A stretch of 64,000 nucleotides of DNA from Mermis nigrescens (lineage: Eukaryota; Nematoda; Enoplea; Mermithida; Mermithidae): the NCBI GenBank assembly GCA_036768485.1, contig JAVLUZ010000273.1, positions 1,385,955-1,449,954 of the forward strand, given 5' to 3'. Of this stretch, positions 56,428 to 64,000 are shown piece by piece. The notes below the pieces were generated by a model, which saw only the letters and a list, made by a program, of their open reading frames with translations, did no database searches and was not told where the DNA came from. Every line of letters begins with the position of its first letter. Position 1 is the stretch's first letter. A program made the position numbers and the translations under genes.

Positions 56428-58626
56428 TTAAGCCCATAGTTTTCCTTGTACAAATACTTGCATCCGAAAATGCAATTCTTTCATGATGAGTACACAAAAG
56501 CATCATAATGTAATGCATAAAAAAATCATTTATCCGAGTTGTATGGATTAGCGTTATTTCATACTCATCCAGGCAAGAATATGATGACCTTAATTTGTTA
56601 ATTTGCAACTTGCTTAAGTACAAAATCACGTTAGGAGTCAATTTGGTGAGATTCAATTACTTACAAAACAGCACAAACCAAAATACATCATGTGCATTCA
56701 TGCAAAAGGAGAATTTGGGGGATTTCCTATCCGAAGTCGGCCATCTTAAAGGTGTGACTTTCAAGTGCTAGAAGTTTGAGCCGTTACACGTATGAGCATA
56801 TATTTACCACTTGCACAAAAATAGTTCATTCAGGTCAACAATGTATGTAGTCCCAGTTTTTCTAAGATTTTGCCGAAAATGAAAACTTAAAATTTCGTGC
56901 CCTACCTGCAGACAAACAACAAACACACAAATGTAATACAAATAATGAAGAAAAACACTGATTGCAAGTAATGCAGAAAAATTAGGTACCTTGAACATTC
57001 TCCGTTGAGACAAAGAGCCAAATAAGCGTTGATAAAGAAAGAATGGTCACTAAGAGTTGATGTAGTACATTCATTACGCGAAAATTATCGAAGCAAGGTC
57101 AAAAGCTGTTAGTAGTACGAGTTAGTGAAAAGTTTAATTTTACGAATGCGTCGAATCCCATATTTTAACAAAATTCAAGACCAGTTTAATAATTATCCTA
57201 CGCAGTTTTTATTTGTTGATGCTTGCTGCAGTGTCGGTCATTCTAAAATTCAGTGCGATAGAAATGTCAAATGCGTAGTGACACAGCATGGGTGGACGAA
57301 TAGTACATGTAACACAAAAGCCGTTTGTTTTTCAAGAGTCGAGTCACACAAAACATTTGTATAAAAAAATAGAAAATAAGAAACAAATAAAAAGCAGTCA
57401 AATGGCATGTAAGACAAGCTCTTGCGCACAAGGCGGGTTGAAACGCGATCATTCTGACATTAATTTGTGACAGATGAATTTTTGCACGTTGACGCTATCT
57501 TTTCAACAATTGTTAATCATGTTTGCTACTTAAATCGCGAATCAGCGAAGGTGAGGCTGGATAACATACAAGTGGAATTTAAAAGTTCTACACAAAATGC
57601 ATACTTTTCAAACCCTGGGGATCTACCTACGGTTTTAATTTAACGGAACTCACTCTTGTTTTTGAATGATTCGGCAAAACTCGAAAAGCCTAAAGAAGTA
57701 GAACGAGTCTTTCATTGCTTAAAACAGCGAATTGATTTTCATTTTTAAATCCTTAAATGTGTAGGTATATTTTAGAATATCGGGAGCTGATCGTCATTCG
57801 CTTTCCGGCTTCATTATTCTCCTTTCCATTTAGAAAAATGCGTTTTTTCAGCTACATAGTGAAATTTCTTTGAATGATTCTTAGTGTTTACTCACCACTT
57901 TTTGTCTTCTTGCAGTGTGTTCCACAAATACAATGAATACATTTGCGACTATCTGGTCGCAATGCAATTTGCATAATGATAAAATAATGTCCTTCGTCCG
58001 GTAGACGAAAATTTTTAAAGGTCCAAATTTGGGCAAGAAATGCTATCCTCTTTAGCTGTTTTTCATCAAGCTCTATTCAATGGCATCAAAATATTGCGAA
58101 AAATGAAAAAACTTTGAAAAATGAAAACTTGTGAAATTTAGACGATTTCGCGACGGATCTGCTGTTTTGGAATCCTTGTCCCCGTGGATCCCATCCCTGC
58201 ACCTATGTAATTATGGCATTAGTAGCGTTTCCTTGACTATCAAATAAAATGGAAACAGTATAAAAGTTTATCTGAACATAAGCATTTTCTGTAAAATCCT
58301 TGTGAAAGCAGACGATTTTACATTCATATTGCTCATCCTTTCTCCCCGTTGTTTTGTTGATTCAGCTGGAGCTCACTCTTCTACGTTTACTGCGCAAACT
58401 GTAGGTATGGCTGCACTTTTTGAAAACAACATGCTCTTATCTCTCAACTTGAGAAATGCAATATAGAACAGCGTGGACAATGAGCAGCCATTTGTCAACT
58501 TGCCCGTAATTTCAAAAATTTATCGACCTTTATCGACGTATAAATACGAGTACGTGCCTTAGTGTCGCTATTCATGTTTTGTTGTTATGCAACTTATAAA
58601 AAAAGTTAGTTAGATCGTAGATCGCG
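56428..58626. other. Upstream of the EndoU gene; two weak exon candidates
   Basis: Minus strand near 57007-56915 could encode a hydrophobic leader (MFKVPNFSALLAISVFLHY) ending at a CAG|GTAGGG donor. Plus strand 57918-57977 could be a short terminal exon (ending EYICDYLVAMQFA) after a TTGCAG. Neither can be joined in phase to a recognised gene. The rest is AT-rich. The EndoU promoter should lie at the right end of this stretch. Confidence 0.3.
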
Positions 58627-61600
58627 ATGAAGCTTTTGAAATTAATACCCGTTAATATATTTTTTGCGCAAGTATTCTATAGTTGCAATGGACGTACGAA
58701 TCAAGATGATGAAGTAAGCAAAGTGCTTACCGATTTGTTTAACAACGATCCGGATAAAGCGAAAGATGGCGATATTCTGCTCAATTACCAGCGACACTCT
58801 AATTCGCCGCGAAAATTCGATTTATCTAATGAACGGTAAGAAATCAAACGAACTAGCGGACATAAGTTTAAAAATTACGATCAAAATCAAAAAAACTCGT
58901 AGTACTTGCTCATTTCTGACGCAAATTTTAAGCATTCTTGAGTTTCGTCCGGGCCATCAGTGCTTTTTCTTGGTGTAAGTATATCAGAGTTCAAAAATAG
59001 AACGTTAGGTTGAATAAAAATACGCCATTATCAGATAATCAAATGAAAAACGTCAAGAAACCAGAAACCATATTTTGATACGAAAGAAAATTTTCAGTAT
59101 TTTGTGAAATATAAATTTAAATCGCGCATTGGCGTTGGGGTTCAGGGGTTTGTACCCCACAATTCAAAAGTTCTTGCAATCCTTAATCCTTCCAGAAAAC
59201 TTTATAAGTTAAGGTTTAGCTTTTTCCTTTGTTCTCGAATAAGGCCTCTTTCCAGTTTTTCTTGAATAATTTTTTCCTTTTTTCGAATTATTTTTTGGTT
59301 TTCTTTAAACCTTTGGAATTTTTAAAACAACTAGATTCGCACAATTTGGGTCCTGTCCAAGTATGGCTCATGTAATGAAGCCATAAATGGATAGAAAATA
59401 CGTTGATGGCAGTTACGTAGAATGCGGGTTCTTGTAAATGTTTATAATGTTTTGGAAAGTCACCTGCATAAAGCCTCCTTATTGCATCGCTAAAACATTG
59501 AACCCTTCCGGAATCCGACCCCGTTAAGCGGTGTTTTTGCTCTTTTAACCAATGAAAGCCATAGAAAATAATATGCCTCATTTTACCAACTTCGGACAAT
59601 TGATCGAGCAAGTCCATGCGACGTTTTTAGAAATGAAAGTTTTGCTTCACGGCGTACTGTAACGTAATTTTATCAGGTTTGCAAGGAGGGCGCCTTTAAC
59701 TTACATCTTCTTTCTTTAACATATAGTTAATGATATAATTTTAAAAAATTGATTCAGAAATGTTTATTTAATTCCGTAGACAGCATTGTTTTTATTTAAT
59801 TCCTCAGAGTATCAAATATATTTAGTTTCTGATGAAGACATCCAGCTGTGACTTAAGACCTTCAATCAATTCTAAAATTTGTTGTAAGTATTATAAATCT
59901 CCAAAATATTTATTCATTATTGAAAGACCGAATAATATTTTAACTTTTCAAACCAACTTTATTGTAAGCTTATCATCCGCATTTCATTTGTCTAATGGCT
60001 TAAAGTGTTGCCTACGCATGCTATGTATACCTGTTTCTTCGAATTTTCATATTCGTAGTTTCTCATTTTCAAATGACTATGTGTCGATATAACTCTTTAT
60101 ACAGAATGCGTATTTCTGTATAAATGAAATTTTTTAGAGTGAACTTTTCAAAACTTTTGCAGCTTATTTAAGCATGTTAGTCCGAAGCTTATTTCGAAGC
60201 CTGTATACGTCAAGCTAACAGCCCTGTTCGATAACTATTTTGCCTACACCGGACAAGCTGAGGTGCAAGATTCCGTCGAAATTCGTGAAATTGACGAATT
60301 TTTAAAAGTGATTTACGACAGCGTCGTTTTCCGGAAAACGTACGACTTTCTTAAAAAGAAAAGTTAGCGCCATAACCTGCTAAAATTTCATTTATATTCA
60401 CCATATTATTGACCTAAGCACCTTTTTTCTTTTAATTTTTTGAGTCTTCATGTAAAAAACTCCTCATTTAGTACAAGCTTTGATAGTTTTAATTCAGAAA
60501 AATTATACTGATTAGGGTAAAAAAATAATGACAAAGTTATAAAATATTTTCCGACGAGTAACGTTCAATTACTTTTGTTCTTTTCGTTCTGAAATCATGT
60601 CTTGGAAATAGGACTTAGCGTATGATAAATCTAACCATCCCATCTCAAAATATTTGTGATTTGTTGAGATTGTTCTAATACTGCTACGAGACAAACATTC
60701 CGAAACGAATTCCGCAGAATCTGGTTCGATTTTTTTTCTCGAAAACACGGCGTTTTGGATACAAGCAGTTTTGAGCACGTTGTAATTGGTGAAATAACAG
60801 GCGATCGATTTCTCAGGAGCCGGAGACCACCCGAAGTCGGCGGTCTTCATAATTGGTATCGATTTTATTACCTTGAGATACTTGATCAGCTAAATTACGC
60901 CGGATTCATCGTCAAGCGAAAGGTTATATTTTTGTTATTTTTATTATTTTTAATTTTCACATTTTATTTTGAAGGAAACTGATTCCTTGTTTAAATGAGC
61001 ATCTATATCGGCATTCACACGTTGGCGTAGGGGAAGGGGTATACGGGGGTGGGGGTTTACACTAACCTCCAGAAGTTGTAGCCCCCCGCACATTACTGTA
61101 GACCAGATTTTTAGTAACAAACCTGACCGGACCCTCCGGAATTTTTTCGCTGCTCATGCATGGTGGCACTGCAAGTATAATTATACGTTTCAAATTCAGA
61201 ATCAGATATGCAGTAGTATATTTTGCTAGAAAAACCGTTTTTATACAGCGCCAAGCAAAGGTTTTTTAAAATCTAGAACGCATAATTTTAACAATGCTCA
61301 ATCTCTTTTTCTTAATCATATAGTTTAGGAATGGATATCACGAGATATAGTGGACACGCAATATGGAAATACATTATTAATATAAAATAAAATATTCTCT
61401 ACTGTATTTCATAGGTCGTCTTTGTACTGTTTCATAATTATAGAGGGTTAAACTAATTGTCTCAAAGCCTTATTATTTAATAAATTCAATACCTAAAATA
61501 AACATGTTCTCACTTTCAAGTACTTTTAGTCGCATCGGAAAAAGGTTTTTTTGTGGCTGTCAATATCATTTAAGAATTGATAACTCTTAAATCAGCTAAT

Positions 61601-62562
61601 TTATGATTCCATGTAAAATAAATTGATCAATATAAATAAAATTTATTATAAAAAAATACAAATCGTCATTTTAGCAGCGATGTTACAAAATTTGACCTTG
61701 CATCGGCGAAGGTTATAATTTGAAAGCATATAACACTTTTGTGTAGAACTCGATTGTTATTAATTACGAAATGTTAAATTAATAGTACATAAGACTTTGT
61801 TCAAGGTTTAAAAGGAACCATTTCTACTAAATTTTGCATCTTTATGATTGTCAAAGAATCTCCGCTGAACATGTCGTAGCGACTGTTTGGAGATCCTGGG
61901 CCCACTTTCCAAATGTTCAATCCTAAACCAGACTTAAGCCACACGTTAATGTTTAAGCCTGGCTTAGGCCACACTTCATAGAAACTTGACCCTGATCTTT
62001 ATCTAACCTGCAAAAATTTCAAGGCTGCATAATCTTTCCTGATTGTCCATTTTATACACATTTTTAACGCCGTGGCAATATAGCACATAAAAGTTTTTCT
62101 CGTATTACCTTTTCAAAATCAAATTTTTTCGAAAATTTATGACCAAGGACTATCGAAATTTCAAATAGATAATGCTGACTTACTAGAACTACATACTTTT
62201 TACCTTCTTTGAAAATTTTTCTCTGTTCCCTATTAATCCGCATGTATATTCTATTAATTCAATGCGAGCATGGCATAAATTTAATGTTTGCTTCACTTTT
62301 CTAGCATTCAGTAGCCTTAATTCAATTCGAGTACTTAGATGTGTGGAAGACCACTGGTAGCTTTATGGTTGGAACAAGTCCTCAATTTGACCTTTGCGCT
62401 TTCACAATTTGTTTTCTGCTTAAGCCAGGATATAAAAAATGTGCATTCGAAATGAACGGTTGTCAAGTCCATATTACCACTCAACCGTTGATCCAAAATC
62501 ATAGTAAATTTATTGGAACTGCTTTTCCATCGCCTGGAGCAGCTAGCAGTATCTGTCGATGA
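58627..62562 (+). CDS. EndoU (XendoU) family poly(U)-specific endoribonuclease, complete four-exon gene
   Basis: Exons 58627-58835, 60163-60362, 60669-60922 and 62305-62562 join in phases 2, 1 and 0 to give 306 residues, close to XendoU (about 290). Residues 1-20 form a signal-like hydrophobic start (MKLLKLIPVNIFFAQVFYSC), suggesting secretion. Family blocks follow in order: LFKHV...KPVYVKLTALFDNY (from 71), FRNEFRRIWFDFFSR (147-161), SSFEHVVIGE (169-178), GLHNWYRFYY (195-204) and GSFMVGTSPQFDL (239-250). The expected catalytic triad is present: H173, H197 and K236. EndoU enzymes cleave RNA at uridines in a Mn2+-dependent way, leaving 2',3'-cyclic phosphate ends. The His-His spacing is about eight residues longer than usual owing to a basic/proline stretch (RFLRSRRPPEV). 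Acceptors are TTTTGCAG, GTTGAG (weak) and TTTTCTAG. The final AATAAA near 63015 is a possible polyadenylation signal. Confidence 0.9.
59288..59617 (-). CDS. Antisense single-exon ORF nested in EndoU intron 1, product unknown
   Basis: An ATG-initiated 109-residue frame (MDLLDQLSEVGKMRHIIFYG...) with coding-like codon use, rich in His, Trp and aromatic residues: FYGFHWLKEQKHRL, FSDAIRRLYAGDF, FYVTAINVFSIHLWLHYM. The tail is lysine-rich (KGLKKTKK). It is more protein-like than the surrounding intron. No known family is recognised. It could be a nested gene, an exon of a gene with unseen exons, or a remnant of a transposon protein. No clear 3' splice site or poly(A) tract marks a retrocopy. Confidence 0.4.
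   Translation of the reverse strand: MDLLDQLSEVGKMRHIIFYGFHWLKEQKHRLTGSDSGRVQCFSDAIRRLYAGDFPKHYKHLQEPAFYVTAINVFSIHLWLHYMSHTWTGPKLCESSCFKNSKGLKKTKK
60923..62304. other. EndoU intron 3, repeats only
   Basis: Contains G-rich MITE-like sequence (GGGGGTGGGGGTTTACACT near 61045-61165) and a copy of the AAGCCTGGCTTA palindromic sequence near 61930-61980. No exon was recognised. Confidence 0.4.
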
Positions 62563-63308
62563 TTTTTTTGATAATAGAGTACGAAAAATTACGTCTTTAA
62601 AATGAATACATAAGTCTATCACATTATTTTTTGCTGAACTAACTCAGCATTGTGCTTCAGTTTTGATGATCAGAAACGATCCTTTATAGAACTCAATTAT
62701 AAAAGTATAGTATAACAATTACTGAGTTCATGAATACGAAGGACTTTCCTGAATCTTAGTATCAACAAGAAATCCTAAACACTCTGGAAAGGATGGTAAT
62801 TTAGATTCAGCGATGAAAATTTATTTTAAAACTTGTTGAACTGAACTATTAGTTTTATCAAGTTTATGTAGTACACAATATTTATCATTCAACATTGAAA
62901 CAAATTTTCCTTCATTTTATTACGTTTTGACAAATTTTTTTAAAATATATATTTATATTGTTTACATTCATTTTTTAAATTCGTAATATTTGTTAAGATT
63001 TCTTTACAACTTCAAATAAACTTCAGCAATGAAAATTCATGAAGTGACTTTTTGGACGAGTCACTCGTTAGATGTCAAAACGTTTCTTTCTGAAGAACTA
63101 TCACATATAACAATTGTATGCTGCATAAAACTTCGATTAACAATTTTTTCCGAAAATATTGCTGAACTCGCTAAATTCCCTAACTTTTTTGAGTTTGCGA
63201 ATTTCGGGTCAAGCGGTGTACTGTGGGGGCAGGAGGCGATTTAAGAGATTTAATTTAATTTACTTTTCTGGCTATTCGCATATTCTTCACTTTTATGAAG
63301 GATTCACT
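62563..63308 (+). other. EndoU 3' flank; one weak exon candidate
   Basis: AT-rich. An AATAAA at 63015-63020 may serve the EndoU transcript. An ATG at 63029 opens a 71-residue frame (MKIHEVTFWTSHSLDVKTFL...) with a possible GTATGC donor near 63117. Support is too thin to call a gene. Confidence 0.3.
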
Positions 63309-63914
63309 CGGTGGCAGATCTAGAATTTTCGTAAAAGGGGGCGGTGCCTCAATTATCTCCAGAACAGTCAAAAATTGGTCAAAAAATTTGTCATTCACAT
63401 GCGAAATAGCGTTTTTTAGCGTTTTACGTCGTCTAGTTTTATTTAAAATCGCTTGGCGCAACGTTTTTGCGAACAATTTTGAAACTTTCGAAATTTTTTT
63501 GCCGAAAAACTTTCAAATTTTTTTTGATTTTAGCGAAAATCCGGCGCGAAGCGCCCAAAAATTCAGCGTTTAGAAGCTTAAATTACTGATCTTTTTCCTG
63601 AATTTGTAGCATTTGACGCGGAGCGTCAAAAATTTTTTACAGTTTAGCTTGAAACTAGAAGAAAAATATGTTGAAATGACTGTTTTTGCTTTTGGATACG
63701 TTTTTAACCTATTCGATAAGCAGAAGTATGGCTTCTAGCCGTCAAGAAAGCGAATAAATGTCCGTAAAATGTATTATCCGGCGCGAAGCGCCTGGATAAT
63801 TTGAGTAATTATGGCTGACGACAACCCAAAAATCATTGCAAATTACGTAATTATGGGGAAGGGAGGAGGTGGGTTGCCCTTTCCCTGCCCCCGCCCTCCT
63901 TAAATCCGCCTCTA
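63309..63914. mobile_element. hAT MITE, CAGTGGCGGAT family (606 bp)
   Basis: The flanking octamers GATTCACT (63301-63308) and GATTAACT (63915-63922) differ at one base. The ends CGGTGGCAGATCTAG and, inverted, TAGAGGCGGATTTAAGG are related. Two GGCGCGAAGCGCC hairpins lie inside (63542, 63780). Confidence 0.8.
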
Positions 63915-64000
63915 GATTAACTAAGATATAAAATGTCTGAAAATCCCTCACGATTTCACTATCAACTTTAGAATTAATGAAGGTCACGGCCGGCGGCTAT

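Noticed and set aside
56915..57007. Hydrophobic leader-like frame on the minus strand (MFKVPNFSALLAISVF...) with a CAG|GTAGGG donor
   Set aside because: It cannot be joined in phase to the minus-strand exons at 54.7 or 49.8 kb. Kept only as a weak candidate.
57125..57364. Cys-containing 79-residue frame on the plus strand
   Set aside because: No matching splice sites or family pattern; the Cys spacing fits nothing recognised.
57918..57977. Short plus-strand exon-like stretch after TTGCAG (VFHKYNEYICDYLVAMQFA, stop)
   Set aside because: 60 nt is too short to judge and no upstream exon with phase 2 was found.
63029..63244. ATG-led frame MKIHEVTFWTSHSLDVKTFL...
   Set aside because: No partner exon before the window end and only a weak donor. 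It may be chance in AT-rich sequence.

Overview
The window is animal nuclear DNA, most likely from a nematode with a large, repeat-rich genome. It is AT-rich and most single-copy sequence is intronic or intergenic. No ribosome-binding sites, operons or prokaryotic genes were seen. The strongest taxonomic marker is a four-exon LIM-homeobox gene at 28.0-41.0 kb. Its homeodomain and second LIM domain resemble the nematode touch-neuron selector MEC-3 more than the general Lhx1/5 group, judged from family knowledge and not from a search.

Layout. 0-6 kb: a small two-exon plus-strand gene, a probable minus-strand terminal exon, and a three-exon minus-strand gene (2.1-5.9 kb). 6.4-26.8 kb: almost wholly transposable elements. 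These are Penelope-like retroelement fragments (RT at 6.4 kb, GIY-YIG end at 18.7 kb), a three-level nest of DNA transposons (7.1-11.4 kb), a foldback inserted in a MITE (14.9-16.1 kb), and several copies of a composite repeat. 28-41 kb: the mec-3-like gene, with introns of 3.0, 2.6 and 6.4 kb stuffed with hAT elements and one composite repeat. 41-45 kb: minisatellites, microsatellites and palindromic repeats. 45.4-49.8 kb: a minus-strand gene with two alternative-looking 3' exons. 50.6-54.4 kb: another composite repeat on the minus strand. 54.4-54.7 kb: the last exon of a further minus-strand gene. 55-56.4 kb: an element built of palindromic repeats. 58.6-62.6 kb: a complete four-exon EndoU-family endoribonuclease gene.

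The most unusual object is a multicopy composite repeat. It begins with a long inverted-repeat arm, continues through a spacer, the inverted copy of the arm and a tandem array of about 270-bp units full of GTGTAAA/TTTACAC dyads, and ends in a 9-bp stem-loop followed by ATGA. Outer flanks differ between copies while the internal junctions are shared, so the whole assembly behaves as one transposable unit. The layout recalls non-autonomous Helentron/Helitron2-type elements (HINEs). Many other repeats were bounded by reading 8-bp target-site duplications, which points to hAT-superfamily activity.

The host genes do not form an obvious pathway: a neuronal transcription factor, a secreted RNase-like enzyme, and several unrecognised small proteins. 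No tRNA, rRNA or CRISPR was recognised.
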